A stretch of 34,509 nt of DNA from Candidatus Gastranaerophilales bacterium (GTDB taxonomy: Bacteria; Cyanobacteriota; Vampirovibrionia; Gastranaerophilales; Gastranaerophilaceae), in assembly GCA_944325145.1 (NCBI GenBank), contig CALYDL010000019.1, positions 1 to 34,509 on the forward strand, in the 5' to 3' direction. Numbering within the stretch: the first letter of the stretch is position 1; each line of letters starts with the position of its first letter. The notes beneath the pieces are model-generated. The model was not told the origin of the DNA and did not search any database. It was given only the letters and a program-made list of their open reading frames with translations. A program made the translations under genes and the position numbers. Shown piece by piece: positions 25,701 through 34,466 of this stretch.

Positions 25701-27262
25701 GCTACCTTTCAATTATTCTAAACGAAGGCTCGGATATGTCTTTTATGGGTTTAAAATTGGGAGATAGAAATGTTAAAAGGGAAATTTCATCTAAAATTAA
25801 ATTTAACGGCAATTATGCAAATATAAACTATATTAAATATTTCAAATATATTTTATCTCAAAGCAATAAACAAACCGTTTATGAGCTAATAAATGTTTCA
25901 GGCGGCGTTAAATTAAACAAGGGAAATATTGCCCTGAATAATTTAAAACTTTTTACCCCAAACCCTGCACCTGTAAGGTTTTTAAACCCATTATTCAAAA
26001 AATCTTTAATTAAAGACGGGCTTTTTACTTCAAACCTTGTTTTAAACGGCGACCTTACAAACCTTTCTGCTAAGGGCAAATTGAACTTTTCAAAAGTTTT
26101 TGTTCCAATTTATGAATCTTTCATAGATAACATTGAAATTGTTTTAAACGATAAAACAGGCCATGCAAAATTCAGGCTTTCCGCTTTCAATACGGTTGGC
26201 GATATTGATATAGATTTTGTAAATAAAATTACATATCCGATTATTGTAAATAACGTGGTGCTTCATTTTGAATCCGTTTCAATTAATAACCTTTTAAAAT
26301 CTTTTGCGGCGTTTGCAAATTCCACAGCGCCAAAAGAAGGGGAAATTATTTCTCAAACACAAAATAGTTCAACAATAAAACCTGAAGACATTTTAATTAA
26401 AAAAGGTTCTTTAATTGCAGATGAAATTAATTTTAACGGCATTATTGCAAGCAACCTGAAAATGAACTTTTCCCATAACAAAGAAACATCTTTAAAAATA
26501 GATGATGCTTACCTTTCAATTGCAGGCGGTTTAATTAAAGGAGCCGGCAGCTATAACTTTAAAACTAAAGATATATTTGTAAAATCTGATTTTATGAATT
26601 GCAGCGCAGACGAATTAACAAAAGCTTTCTTTAATTTATCGGGGCAAATATACGGAAATGCAAACGGCACATTTGTAATTTCTATGAAAGATTTTACTTT
26701 GGATGATTACGTAAGAAAAATTAATGCAACTGCAGAATTTGCAATTTTAAACGGCAAAATGCCCAAATTGGGTTCAATTGAATATCTTTTAAGGGCTTCC
26801 AATTTAATTAAAAGCGGAATATTCGGGCTTACAATAAATAATGTTATTGAACTTTTAACCCCCTACAAGCATGGCGATTTTAACAGAATTAAGGGTGACC
26901 TAAAGGTTAGTGACGCAAAAATTCAAGATTTAAAAATTTATTCTCAAGGCGACAACTTAAGCACATATACTTTTGGAACCTATGACATTTTAGGCGGCGT
27001 TGGCGACATTGAAATTTTAGGAAAACTTTCAAAGAAAATTTCAAACATTTTAGGCCCCATTGGCAACACTTCGGTTGTTTCAATTTTAAATATGGTAACA
27101 AGAAACAAAATGGATGAAATTGTTAAAACCGAAATGCTTAAAAACGTGAACAAAATTCCTTTAATGGATTTAAACAACGATGAATACAGGCTTTTTAACG
27201 TAAAAATTGAAGGCCCTGCAACGGCAGATAATATAGTAAAATCATTCACTTGGCTCAATTAA
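22712..27262 (+). CDS. AsmA-family (YhdP/TamB-like) envelope protein
   Basis: A 1516-residue protein with one N-terminal membrane anchor (about 12-33) and then almost entirely beta-strand sequence with repeated K-G-x-(hydrophobic) and N-G-x patterns. The N-terminal part (VLECDEIKGSFRGLNFNLHSPEISI) and C-terminal part (VRKINATAEFAILNGKMPKLGSIEYLLRASN) match AsmA-like proteins. These form long periplasmic lipid-transfer bridges between inner and outer membranes and help keep the outer-membrane barrier. Length is close to YhdP or TamB. Its promoter looks leaderless (see the shared -35 entry). The next gene begins 62 bp later with its own promoter. I do not name an orthologue. Confidence 0.85.
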   Translation: MSIKFFLNKKFLIPFFIFIVFLAVTVSFCAFAIKKVEDINFIKGLLYDKYNLVLECDEIKGSFRGLNFNLHSPEISISADKNSKPFIDINNLNLEIKILPLFIKRLSVSDFETSYIEVNLKRDEKGVFDFAKYLKIDNKKPFFKLNLANINADVEAYSINFNDNFTKTNFELLGFDLKSLGLSKESKFNLSTTGSIKINNKISNYLIDIDYIKNKNSMKLNRHEVLISELDTSFLKKYLYKFSVYNTDSLIDIYSTAINKKQFKLTIFLDKVNLAFDYKGEKNKVQTKKPVIFENIYNFKDKNLFIEKGSLLTKGVNVEYKGEIKNLFNIKEIEPNLQIKISDTNLQDLVSLIPDTVIPFQEPYVQSIKKYNANAIINGGAKFKFKDIDNFSVKGKLNFDDVYVVERPKNAKTSFGECEFLGRNVIITVYANAPKGSVLTVVGKTRMQKMPYAEFSVKSTGKLDLAFAHKILMPVQKILNLKLGPLPFMTLKGTGTIELKTKGTKEKASLKGFFETNDATVTMNGLNTVLTNGKVKVIFDEDKILFNGANGLIEGAKAKIDGNCDTSGNLLVDVFVENIEAKKAIKIAETSEIVTTALDGGEFLKSFQPSSGLLDFYLNLSGNVPPDAVFGEQSDSILAKGKLVFKGINLNVEPKIKGSNLKGTLTFENDAKFDLTADIFDSPFKIKGSVFQKGAKNKVQKGVPSTLDIQFISDNISSHTIGKFILDNIELFAPQNRLFATNLGQLFVTNKFIAKGNVKANGLIYSNATELDLSGFDFDGNIEGVNKKGSDFYFGEGNIELKGKNAKFNDLKINAAGINFAICGAINHFASIKPNNNLKLIFYNSPFANYLNLFVKILPDKTAKFLKTVQNPKGSISGRMKLNGDKTDGEFLPDKVSLYDVINKREVSVKSGKVKFKNEKTMLSAFNILYGTLPLYIDGYMQTDGRINPEFNVFVSTNLNEVECDSLINPYLKYPVQLDGEASIKGRLTGNLNSYVSYLSIILNEGSDMSFMGLKLGDRNVKREISSKIKFNGNYANINYIKYFKYILSQSNKQTVYELINVSGGVKLNKGNIALNNLKLFTPNPAPVRFLNPLFKKSLIKDGLFTSNLVLNGDLTNLSAKGKLNFSKVFVPIYESFIDNIEIVLNDKTGHAKFRLSAFNTVGDIDIDFVNKITYPIIVNNVVLHFESVSINNLLKSFAAFANSTAPKEGEIISQTQNSSTIKPEDILIKKGSLIADEINFNGIIASNLKMNFSHNKETSLKIDDAYLSIAGGLIKGAGSYNFKTKDIFVKSDFMNCSADELTKAFFNLSGQIYGNANGTFVISMKDFTLDDYVRKINATAEFAILNGKMPKLGSIEYLLRASNLIKSGIFGLTINNVIELLTPYKHGDFNRIKGDLKVSDAKIQDLKIYSQGDNLSTYTFGTYDILGGVGDIEILGKLSKKISNILGPIGNTSVVSILNMVTRNKMDEIVKTEMLKNVNKIPLMDLNNDEYRLFNVKIEGPATADNIVKSFTWLN

Positions 27263-27275
27263 TTGTAAAAATTCT

Positions 27276-27284
27276 TGCTATAAA
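27276..27284 (+). promoter_or_regulatory. Extended -10 promoter element (TGCTATAAA)
   Basis: TGC precedes TATAAA 40 bases before the TPR lipoprotein start. Extended -10 type without a clear -35. Confidence 0.45.
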
Positions 27285-27324
27285 TTATCGTTTTTTTTAA
27301 AATAAAAAAATCGGAGTTTACAAA

Positions 27325-27867
27325 ATGAAAAAATTTCTAGTTTTAATATGCATTCTTATGGCAAGCCTTCTTTGCACGGCTTGTATAAATAATTTAGCCA
27401 TTCAAGAATTAAACCAAATGGGCAAAAATTATTTAGATAAAGGCGATTACAACAATGCAATTTCAAGGTTTCAATCAAGCGTAGATTTAGACGAAAATGT
27501 TTTTGAATCAAGATATAATTTAGGTGTTGCATACATTAAAAAAGAAGATTATAAAAATGCAATTGAACAATTAAAAAGTGCAATTAAAATTAACCCAATT
27601 TCCCCTGACGCCCATTATTCTTTAGCCGTTGCGCTTGAATCATACGGCCTTCAATTTGAAGAAAACCCTCTTGATGAAAAAGAAGACAAAAAAGAATTTA
27701 CAAAAGAAGAAATAAATGAACTTTTAGAAAATGTTGAAGAAGCTATTAAAATGTATGAAAAATATATTGAATTAGCGCCTGATGCAAAAGATACAGAAGC
27801 GGTTAAAGCTCATATTGAAGAATTAAATAAAACAATAGAAGAAAACAAAAGCGGGAAACAAGAATGA
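27325..27867 (+). CDS. TPR-repeat lipoprotein
   Basis: A 180-residue protein. A lipoprotein signal ends in LLCTAC (C20 as the lipidated residue; a Cys instead of the usual Leu at -3). Two clear tetratricopeptide repeats follow (NQMGKNYLDKGDYNNAISRFQSSVDLDEN and YNLGVAYIKKEDYKNAIEQLKSAIKINP, about 30-95), with a further helical pair to the end. TPR lipoproteins scaffold envelope complexes such as BAM (BamD) or peptidoglycan factors. GGAG lies 8 bases before the ATG. The stop overlaps the lgt start by four bases, so a lipoprotein is coupled to the enzyme that lipidates it. Confidence 0.88.
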   Translation: MKKFLVLICILMASLLCTACINNLAIQELNQMGKNYLDKGDYNNAISRFQSSVDLDENVFESRYNLGVAYIKKEDYKNAIEQLKSAIKINPISPDAHYSLAVALESYGLQFEENPLDEKEDKKEFTKEEINELLENVEEAIKMYEKYIELAPDAKDTEAVKAHIEELNKTIEENKSGKQE

Positions 27868-28667
27868 TTTTATACCCGCCTGAACTTAATTATTTTAGTT
27901 TTTTCGGGCTAAATATACATTATTATTCTCTTTGTATATTTTCAGCAATTATAATTTGCTATTTTGTTTCTATGTTTTTATCTTCAAAAATAATGACTGC
28001 GGTTGATAAAAACGTATTATCGGATATGCTGCCTTTGCTTGTAATTTTTTCAATTATTGGGGCAAGAATTTATTATGTTTTACTTTCAATTGAATATTTT
28101 ATTTTAAACCCTGCTGCCGTTTTTATGGTTTGGCAAGGGGGGTTATCCATTCATGGGGCAATAATCGGGGGAATTATTTTTGGAGCAGTATATGCTAAAA
28201 AAAATAAAATTAATTTTTTCCCATACGGAGATATAATTTGTGCAACATTACCTTTAGGGCAAGCAATAGGAAGGCTTGGAAACTTTTTTAACCAAGAAGC
28301 TTTCGGTATGCCAACTTTTAATGCGCCAATTAAGCTTTATGTAAGTTCAAACTTTAGGCCCGAACAATACCCCAATAACAAATATTTCCACCCCTGTTTT
28401 TTATATGAAGCAATTTTAGACCTTTTGGTTTTTATTATTCTTTTAATTTTAATGAAAAAAACCTCTAAAAGTTATGATGGCGTTATCTTTTTTGCATATA
28501 TTCTTTTATATTCCGTTGTAAGAGCAATAATAGAACCATTTAGGCTTGATACGGTTTTTTATATGGGAAATATTCCCTTCCCCCTTCTTATTTCAATATT
28601 TGGTATGATTATAGGGGTTTTAGGAATTATCATCAGAATTAGAACAGGTAAAGAAAGCCTTTTTTAA
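27864..28667 (+). CDS. lgt: Prolipoprotein diacylglyceryl transferase Lgt
   Basis: A 267-residue multi-pass membrane enzyme. It transfers diacylglycerol from phosphatidylglycerol to the lipobox Cys of prolipoproteins, the first step of lipoprotein maturation. The family signature IGRLGNFFNQE (about 135-144) with R137 and N140, the catalytic-region H97 in LSIHGA, H19-Y20 in the N-terminal part and the GARIYYV segment (66-72) are present. About seven membrane segments can be counted. Length matches the family (about 260-290). It overlaps the TPR lipoprotein gene at ATGA. Confidence 0.95.
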   Translation: MILYPPELNYFSFFGLNIHYYSLCIFSAIIICYFVSMFLSSKIMTAVDKNVLSDMLPLLVIFSIIGARIYYVLLSIEYFILNPAAVFMVWQGGLSIHGAIIGGIIFGAVYAKKNKINFFPYGDIICATLPLGQAIGRLGNFFNQEAFGMPTFNAPIKLYVSSNFRPEQYPNNKYFHPCFLYEAILDLLVFIILLILMKKTSKSYDGVIFFAYILLYSVVRAIIEPFRLDTVFYMGNIPFPLLISIFGMIIGVLGIIIRIRTGKESLF

Positions 28668-28736
28668 TTTTTTTTAAAATATTGATAAATAGTTTGAAGT
28701 TTGCTTTAATTAAAATGTTAGGAGCAAAAAAAGTTT

Positions 28737-29978
28737 ATGTATTTTGAAAAAGTGTTAACAATGATTCTTGCAGGCGGCCAAGGGAAAAGGCTTTTCCCCT
28801 TAACAAGGGATAGAGCTAAGCCCGCTGTTCCTTTTGGCGGCAGATACAGAATTATAGATTTTGTTTTGAATAATTTTGTAAATTCTGGCCTTTATAGAAT
28901 TAAAGTTTTAACACAATATAAATCAGATTCTTTAAATAAACACATTTCAAGAGGGTGGGATTTATCATCTTCTATTGATCAATATGTAGATTTGGTTCCT
29001 GCGCAAATGAGAACGGATGGCAACTGGTATAAAGGAACGGCAGATGCTATTTACCAGAACATAAACCAAATAACAGATGAAAAATACCAAACCGTTTGTG
29101 TTTTTGGGGGCGACCATGTTTATAAAATGGATGTTCGCCAAATGCTTGATTATCACCACAAAAAAGACGCTGATATTACAATATCCGCTATTCCTGTTGA
29201 TATTGAACTTGCAAGCGAATATGGCGTTATTGAAGTGGACGATGATTGGCGCTTAACAGGTTTTATTGAAAAACCAAAAACAAAACCGAAATCTATGCCA
29301 AATAACCCGGATAAATGCTTGGTTTCTATGGGAAACTACATTTTTAAGGCAAATTCTTTGGTGGAAGAATTAAAACTTGATGCTATGGATATAAATTCAG
29401 ACCATGATTTTGGCAAAAACATTATTCCAAATATGCTTCAAAAGGGCAAAAAAGTTTATATCTATGATTTTTCATCAAATACATTCCCCGGCATGACAGA
29501 TTCAGAACGCGGTTATTGGAGAGATGTCGGAAATATAGACAGTTATTTTCAAGCAAATATGGATTTACTTGAATATAACCCCGAATTAAACTTATATTCA
29601 AACGAATGGCCATTAAGAACCTTTAACTACAACTTCCCCCCTGCAAAATTTATTTGGGATGAAGATAAAAGGGTCGGCGTAGCCAAAAATTCGCTTGTTT
29701 CAGAAGGCTGCATAATTTCAGGCGGTTCGCTTTCAAATTGCGTTTTATCGCCAAAGGTTAGAATAAACAGTTACAGCCACATTTCAAATTCAATTTTATT
29801 GGAAAATGTGACAATCGGCAGATATTCAAAGATAAATAAAGCAATTATTGATAAAAACGTTGAAATTCCGCCGCATACAGAAATTGGCATAAACAAAGAA
29901 GATGACCTTAAAAGGGGCTTCTATGTTTCAAAAGGCGGTATCACCGTTGTTCCTAAAGATGCCATTGTTAATAATTAA
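28737..29978 (+). CDS. glgC: Glucose-1-phosphate adenylyltransferase (ADP-glucose pyrophosphorylase)
   Basis: A 413-residue enzyme that makes ADP-glucose from ATP and glucose-1-phosphate, the committed step of bacterial glycogen synthesis. Signatures: [13 protein letters not shown] (11-23), [16 protein letters not shown] (27-42), [12 protein letters not shown] (97-108), [10 protein letters not shown] (123-132), FIEKP (176-180) and a C-terminal left-handed helix with hexapeptide-like repeats. Length fits GlgC (about 400-430). AGGAGC lies 15 bases before the ATG at 28737. No other glg gene is in the window. Its 3' end overlaps the leftward membrane protein by four bases. Confidence 0.96.
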   Translation: MYFEKVLTMILAGGQGKRLFPLTRDRAKPAVPFGGRYRIIDFVLNNFVNSGLYRIKVLTQYKSDSLNKHISRGWDLSSSIDQYVDLVPAQMRTDGNWYKGTADAIYQNINQITDEKYQTVCVFGGDHVYKMDVRQMLDYHHKKDADITISAIPVDIELASEYGVIEVDDDWRLTGFIEKPKTKPKSMPNNPDKCLVSMGNYIFKANSLVEELKLDAMDINSDHDFGKNIIPNMLQKGKKVYIYDFSSNTFPGMTDSERGYWRDVGNIDSYFQANMDLLEYNPELNLYSNEWPLRTFNYNFPPAKFIWDEDKRVGVAKNSLVSEGCIISGGSLSNCVLSPKVRINSYSHISNSILLENVTIGRYSKINKAIIDKNVEIPPHTEIGINKEDDLKRGFYVSKGGITVVPKDAIVNN

Positions 29979-31843
29979 TTTATAAACCTTGATGCTATTT
30001 TTGAAAAAGCGGAATCGGATGAATAATTTTTCATTTGTTGAAAGTGTTTTTTGCTTTCTTCAATAGGGTCAACCGGTTCTTCTTTTTTAATGTTTGACGG
30101 AAAAACGGTTTTTGGATTATAAATGTTGCTTTGTTTTTTCTGCTGTTCCAAAATAGCTTTTCTTTTGGCTTCTTTTTTGTTTGTTACATATTTGTTGTAC
30201 ATCGGCAAAAGTACACCCAAAAATACCAAGGAGAAACCAAGCCCGCCTAATTTTGCAAGTGAACGGTAGTTTTTATGTTCGGGCGCTATTTCATCAAAAG
30301 TTTTAATGTTTGTGTCTTTAATCCAGCCTGTGAATTTTTGCCAAAGATTTCTGTATTCTTCGGGTTTTTTGGTTTTATTGAACATTTGAAGTTCGCCCGT
30401 TTTACCTTTTTTAGAGAATTTTTGAATAGCTGTTGCTGCAAGCTTTTCTGCGTAGTCTCCAAGGAAATATAAACCTGCAAATGAAGCTAAATCTCTGACG
30501 GTGCTTTCTCTTAACTCGTTTGGGTCTTCTGCTGCAAGCATTCTTGATGCAAAAGTAGATGTTGCAATTACTCTGCATTGGTTTAGAGTTGGGAATTTGG
30601 TGTTAAATTGAAGCATTTCAACTGCAGAAGATAAACTTTTTGGGAAGGTTTTTCCCATTGAAAGTGCCGCTAAACCTACAATTGAACCCACTGCAAGCGG
30701 TTTTGTTATTTTTAGCTGTTTCTTTTCATCTTCGGTTAATTCACGGTTTTCGTTTTCAAAATCTTTATAAATTGGAGCGCCCGCTTTTTTATATTTATGA
30801 CGGGTCATGGCTCTATTTATGGTTTGAACGCTCATAGCCAAAGGAATTACAACGGCAAGCCCCATAAGGCTTTTTGCATTAACAAGTTTTGTTGCTTGTT
30901 TTATAAATTTATCGGGGTTAACCCTTGCTTCTTTTGAAATAGAAAGGGCAGTTCCAATGTCTGCAGTATCTCTTAAGAAGTTTCTAAGGTCTGAACCTAT
31001 GTTCTTGCCGTTGAATTTAAGAGTTTGGGTTGCTCTAAAGCCGCCATTTTCATCAATAACTTCAACAACTTTTCTTCCAAGCTCGTCTTTTCTTGTGTAT
31101 TGGCCTTTAACTAAAACATCATAGGCGTTTTTAAGGGCTCTGTTTCTTTCTCTTGTATATTTGAATTTTTGAATTATATTTTTTGGCCTTGCGTCACCCT
31201 TCATTGCAGGTTCTAAAAGTTCTGCGGCTTTATCTATTAAATTTTTATGGTCTGATAATTTATCCCAAGAATCAACACCATTTAGGCCTTCAATTTTTTT
31301 AAGCGCACTTTTAACAAAGCCTCTGTCGCCAAAAGTTTTATTTTTTAATATTTTTTCAGCTTCATAAAGTTCGTCTTTATCTGTTATTAAAGATAAATCT
31401 TTGCCAATTCCCGTATAATCTTTCCAAACGCCGACTAAATTTGAAATTGCTTCGCCGTTTGCCCAAGACCTTGAAAGGTTCAAAGGTTTGCCTTTTGGTG
31501 TCATGAAATCTTTCATATAGCCGTCGTTTATAAGCCTTGCTGCCCCATAAACAAAGGCGCCGGGGATTAAGCAGTTTACAATTAAGCCTGAAAATTCACG
31601 CCTTGCGGTTTCTGCTGCTGCAGGAACGCCTGTTTGTTTTAAATCTACTATGGTTCTTGGAACATCGGTTGCTGCAGTATCAGTAAAGGCAACACCAATC
31701 ATCGGAACGTCATCGCAAACCTGGAAAAACTTGCCGACCCCGTTCATAACGGCTCCGCCAATTCCACCAAATGAAAGTTCCTTGTTAGTTTTGTTGTTAT
31801 GTCCCGTTTGGTATTTTATATTTTGGACACTATTTATTTGCAT
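29975..31843 (-). CDS. Large lineage-type membrane protein of unknown function
   Basis: A 622-residue protein. It begins [25 protein letters not shown], the N-terminal tag style shared with the HD-domain protein at 17363, rather than a signal peptide. Hydrophobic segments lie near 92-110, 325-345, 390-405 and 545-563. The rest is helical and basic, with a C-terminal charged tail. I recognise no domain. Such tagged proteins are frequent in Gastranaerophilales genomes as far as I know, with no known role. An 18-bp dyad lies 85 bp upstream at 31928. Confidence 0.7.
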   Translation of the reverse strand: MQINSVQNIKYQTGHNNKTNKELSFGGIGGAVMNGVGKFFQVCDDVPMIGVAFTDTAATDVPRTIVDLKQTGVPAAAETARREFSGLIVNCLIPGAFVYGAARLINDGYMKDFMTPKGKPLNLSRSWANGEAISNLVGVWKDYTGIGKDLSLITDKDELYEAEKILKNKTFGDRGFVKSALKKIEGLNGVDSWDKLSDHKNLIDKAAELLEPAMKGDARPKNIIQKFKYTRERNRALKNAYDVLVKGQYTRKDELGRKVVEVIDENGGFRATQTLKFNGKNIGSDLRNFLRDTADIGTALSISKEARVNPDKFIKQATKLVNAKSLMGLAVVIPLAMSVQTINRAMTRHKYKKAGAPIYKDFENENRELTEDEKKQLKITKPLAVGSIVGLAALSMGKTFPKSLSSAVEMLQFNTKFPTLNQCRVIATSTFASRMLAAEDPNELRESTVRDLASFAGLYFLGDYAEKLAATAIQKFSKKGKTGELQMFNKTKKPEEYRNLWQKFTGWIKDTNIKTFDEIAPEHKNYRSLAKLGGLGFSLVFLGVLLPMYNKYVTNKKEAKRKAILEQQKKQSNIYNPKTVFPSNIKKEEPVDPIEESKKHFQQMKNYSSDSAFSKIASRFIN

Positions 31844-32077
31844 TTCAATTCCTTAAATGATGCGGCAAAAAACTATGCTCATTTGGTATAAAACATCAAA
31901 AAAAATAAATTTGTCGAATTTATTTTTTTGTTACACCTGTAACAATATAAAACAAAGGTTTTTTATTTGCAAACAAAGAAGAATCTTTTTCTTAACGAAA
32001 TTTAACCTATAAAAAATAAGGGGCATATAAGCCCCATTTAAGCAGAATTGAAAGGTAGTAAGTAAGTGTAATATTTT

Positions 32078-32106
32078 TTGGTTTTTTAAGGATTACGTAG
32101 TATAAT
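32078..32106 (+). promoter_or_regulatory. Promoter of the MarR-family gene
   Basis: TTGGTT (32078-32083), 17-bp spacer, perfect TATAAT (32101-32106). The predicted transcript start near 32113 lies about 35 bases before the dyad. Confidence 0.6.
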
Positions 32107-32147
32107 TTTTTAAATTGTCTTTAGTTACTTTATATGTTAGCATGGTT

Positions 32148-32165
32148 ATGTTGCAAATGCAACAT
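32148..32165. promoter_or_regulatory. Dyad operator before the MarR-family gene
   Basis: ATGTTGCA-AA-TGCAACAT, a perfect 8+2+8 dyad with the TTGC...GCAA form of MarR-type sites. It lies in the leader, 32 bases before the start codon at 32197, so the regulator probably represses itself. Confidence 0.65.
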
Positions 32166-32196
32166 GTTTTTAAAACAACATAGAAACGGGATAAAA

Positions 32197-32664
32197 ATGG
32201 AAGAAAAACAGGAAAAAAAATACACAGAATCGCTATTTTATGAAGTTTACCTTACGGGTAAATATATTAAAAAAATGTCTATTCAGCATTTTAAAAATTT
32301 GAATTTGGAATTAACAAGCGAAGAATTTTCAACTCTTGATTTTATCTACCATAACGGAAATATGTGCCAAAGAGATTTGGCGCTTAAAATGTTTATAAAC
32401 AGAGCCAATATGGGAAAAATTTTAAACGGCTTAGAGGAAAGAGGGTATTTAAAAAGAATTGTTGATGTTAAATGCAACAGGCCCGTTAAATTAATTTCCA
32501 TGACAAAAGAAGGCGAAGATATTTATGCAAAAACGCTTATAACATTAAGAAATACAGCACAAAAAGCCTATTGTAAATTTAAAGATGATGAAGTTAAGGT
32601 TTTAATTGCAGGCATGCAAAAATTAAGAGAATATTTAAAAGAAATTGTTGAAATAGACATTTAG
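32197..32664 (+). CDS. MarR-family transcriptional regulator
   Basis: A 155-residue protein from the ATG at 32197. A longer frame from 32134 would run across the dyad operator and starts with an untypical Cys-rich stretch, so I reject it. The winged helix is clear: LTSEEFSTLDFIYHNGNMCQRDLALKMFINRANMGKILNGLEERGYLKRI, then a wing (CNRPVKLISMTKEGEDIY). Long N- and C-terminal helices form the dimer. MarR proteins repress efflux, redox or catabolic genes and usually themselves. No neighbouring divergent target is evident; the leftward membrane gene at 29975 is 350 bp away. The ribosome site is weak (CGGGAT). Confidence 0.9.
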   Translation: MEEKQEKKYTESLFYEVYLTGKYIKKMSIQHFKNLNLELTSEEFSTLDFIYHNGNMCQRDLALKMFINRANMGKILNGLEERGYLKRIVDVKCNRPVKLISMTKEGEDIYAKTLITLRNTAQKAYCKFKDDEVKVLIAGMQKLREYLKEIVEIDI

Positions 32665-32693
32665 CTTTAACTTTACTAAACTTTATATATTTC

Positions 32694-32723
32694 TTGCAGT
32701 ATGTTAAATAACCATGGTATAAT
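32694..32723 (+). promoter_or_regulatory. Promoter of the rimP-nusA operon
   Basis: TTGCAG (32694-32699), 18 bp, and an extended -10 TGGTATAAT (32715-32723). Predicted start near 32730, leaving an 87-base leader with two hairpins. Confidence 0.7.
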
Positions 32724-32726
32724 TTT

Positions 32727-32750
32727 TTTACTTCCTTCTTTGGAAGTAAA
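32727..32750 (+). promoter_or_regulatory. First leader hairpin of the rimP-nusA operon
   Basis: Perfect 9-bp stem TTTACTTCC / GGAAGTAAA, loop TTCTTT, at or near the 5' end of the transcript. It may protect the 5' end or take part in attenuation. Confidence 0.5.
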
Positions 32751-32773
32751 AAATCGAATCGCAATAAAGACAA

Positions 32774-32808
32774 AAGAGCGGTAATTCAATAAAACCGTTC
32801 TTTTTTTT
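32774..32808 (+). terminator. Intrinsic terminator in the rimP leader; probable attenuator
   Basis: A 9-bp stem AAGAGCGGT / ACCGTTCTT (one G-U pair) is followed by eight T, ending only nine bases before the rimP ATG. No gene lies between the promoter and this terminator, so it must act on the operon itself. NusA, encoded downstream, is a pausing and termination factor and could use it for feedback. Confidence 0.7.
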
Positions 32809-32816
32809 AGAAGAAA

Positions 32817-33311
32817 ATGATGAAAGAACACTTCAACAAAAAAGAAATATTATCTGCAATCATACCCGTTATTGAAAACACGGCTATGAGATATAACCTT
32901 ATTCCGATTGAAATTTCTTTTGAAAAAGAAAACGGCCATTGGTTTTTAAGAATTTTTATTTATTCAAACGACCACCCCGTTAACCACAAAGATTGCGAAA
33001 ACATTACAAGAAGCATTGGCGATATGCTGGATGAACTTATTCCTTTTAAATATTATTTGGAAGTTTCATCTCCGGGGTTGGATAAAAAATTAAAATCTAA
33101 AAGGGAATATGAAATTTTTAAGGGGCACAACGTTTTAATTAAGGTTAAAACCCCGATAGCAGAAGATTTAAGCAAAACTTTCACAGCTAAACTTGTAGAT
33201 TATAACGATTCATTTGGCCTAAAAGTTTTTGTTTATGACCTTGAAAAAGAATTTGAAATTAATTTAGAAAACATTTTTACAATAAGATTAAACGATATTG
33301 AAGAAATATAG
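32817..33311 (+). CDS. rimP: Ribosome maturation factor RimP
   Basis: A 164-residue protein that helps mature the 30S subunit. It shows the RimP pattern: an N-terminal alpha/beta domain (IIPVIENTAMRYNLIPIEISFEKENGHWFLRIFIYS, DCENITRSIGDMLDE), the hallmark YYLEVSSPGLDKKL (about 79-92) and a C-terminal small barrel (KVKTPIAEDLSKTFTAKLVDYND). The length is typical. Two adjacent ATG codons start the frame; the ribosome site (AGAAGA) is weak and lies at the end of the terminator T run, so the hairpin may also block translation. The usual partner nusA follows after 11 bp. Confidence 0.95.
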   Translation: MMKEHFNKKEILSAIIPVIENTAMRYNLIPIEISFEKENGHWFLRIFIYSNDHPVNHKDCENITRSIGDMLDELIPFKYYLEVSSPGLDKKLKSKREYEIFKGHNVLIKVKTPIAEDLSKTFTAKLVDYNDSFGLKVFVYDLEKEFEINLENIFTIRLNDIEEI

Positions 33312-33322
33312 GAGAGATAAAG

Positions 33323-34465
33323 ATGATTAAAATTGGAACAGCGCTTTTTGAAGCAGCAGAACAATTAGAAAGAGAAAAAGGAATTTCAAAAGACGTCCTT
33401 GTTTCTTCTCTTTGCGACGCTTTGGTTGCAGGCTATAAAAAACACATTAAAGATAAAGACGCAGAAAACGTTGAAGCAATTATGGATGAAGAATCAGGCG
33501 AAATTGGTGTTTTCAGAACAAAACTTGTCGTAGAAAATGTTGAAAACCCCGATACCCAAATTTCACTTGAAGATGCAAAAGAAATTGACGATGAAGTTGA
33601 ACTTGAAGATGAAGTTAAAATTGAAGTTACCCCTGAAGATTTCGGCAGAATTGCTGCACAATCCGCTAAACAAGTTATCACACAAAGAATAAGAGAAGCT
33701 GAAAGAAAACTTGTTTTAGATGAATTTATGAGCAAAAAAGGCACTCTTATTACAGGTATAATTCAAAGAAGAGATGACAGAAACGTTATTGTAAATATCG
33801 GTAAAACAGACGCTGTTATGCCCCTAAAAGAACAATTGCCGGGTGAATATTATAAACCCGGGAATAGAATCAGAGTTTTTGTTTTAAACGTTAAAGAAAC
33901 AACAAGACTTCCTCAAGTTATTGTTTCTCAAGCACATTCTGAAATTGTAAGAGAATTGTTTGAACTTGAAGTTCCTGAAATTGAAGATGGTATTGTTGAA
34001 ATTAAATCTATTGCAAGAGAAGCAGGATACAGAACAAAACTTGCAGTTTGGTCAAATGACCCATCCGTTGATTCCGTTGGTGCTTGCATCGGGCCAAGAG
34101 GTTCAAGAATTCAAACAATTGTCGGCGAATTAAAAAATGAAAAAATCGACATTGTAAGATACTCTGAAGACCCTGTTGAATACATTGTAAACGCACTTTC
34201 ACCTGCAAGAATAATTTCTGTTGATATTTTAGCGGATGAAGAAAACAAAAAAGAAGCATTTGTTATTGTTCCTGATGATCAATTATCGCTTGCAATCGGC
34301 AGAGAAGGCCAAAACGTAAGGCTTGCTCACAGGCTGACAGGCTGGAAGATTGATATTAAATCTGAATCTCAAGCAGCACAAATGGAAGCAAGACAAGAAG
34401 CAAAAGCAGTTGAAGCTCAAGCTGAAGAAGCCCAAGCTGAAGAAGCAGTTGAGGCAGAAGAATAA
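33323..34465 (+). CDS. nusA: Transcription termination/antitermination factor NusA
   Basis: A 380-residue RNA-polymerase-binding factor for pausing, termination and antitermination. Order: N-terminal polymerase-binding domain (1-125), S1 domain (about 138-200: GTLITGIIQRRDDRNVIVNIG), KH1 with GPRG (257-260) and KH2 with GREG (326-329). The NusA core is complete. The E. coli-type acidic repeats are absent; instead there is a short Ala/Glu-rich tail. AGGAGAG lies 7 bases before the ATG. It is co-transcribed with rimP behind the attenuator-like leader. Confidence 0.96.
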   Translation: MIKIGTALFEAAEQLEREKGISKDVLVSSLCDALVAGYKKHIKDKDAENVEAIMDEESGEIGVFRTKLVVENVENPDTQISLEDAKEIDDEVELEDEVKIEVTPEDFGRIAAQSAKQVITQRIREAERKLVLDEFMSKKGTLITGIIQRRDDRNVIVNIGKTDAVMPLKEQLPGEYYKPGNRIRVFVLNVKETTRLPQVIVSQAHSEIVRELFELEVPEIEDGIVEIKSIAREAGYRTKLAVWSNDPSVDSVGACIGPRGSRIQTIVGELKNEKIDIVRYSEDPVEYIVNALSPARIISVDILADEENKKEAFVIVPDDQLSLAIGREGQNVRLAHRLTGWKIDIKSESQAAQMEARQEAKAVEAQAEEAQAEEAVEAEE

Positions 34466-34466
34466 A

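Larger units (their letters stand above)
31844..32196. other. Intergenic region with dyads and the marR promoter
   Basis: No gene seen. TTGTTACA-CC-TGTAACAA (31928-31945) is an 8+2+8 dyad containing TACAnnTGTA, the core of BlaI/CopY-type operators, upstream of the leftward membrane gene. A hairpin GGGGC/GCCCC (32021-32034) follows. The right end has TTGGTT-17-TATAAT (32078-32106) and the dyad listed separately. Confidence 0.5.

Noticed and set aside
32134-32196. Upstream start of the MarR-family gene
   Set aside because: It would encode an odd Cys-rich leader across the dyad operator; the ATG at 32197 matches family length.
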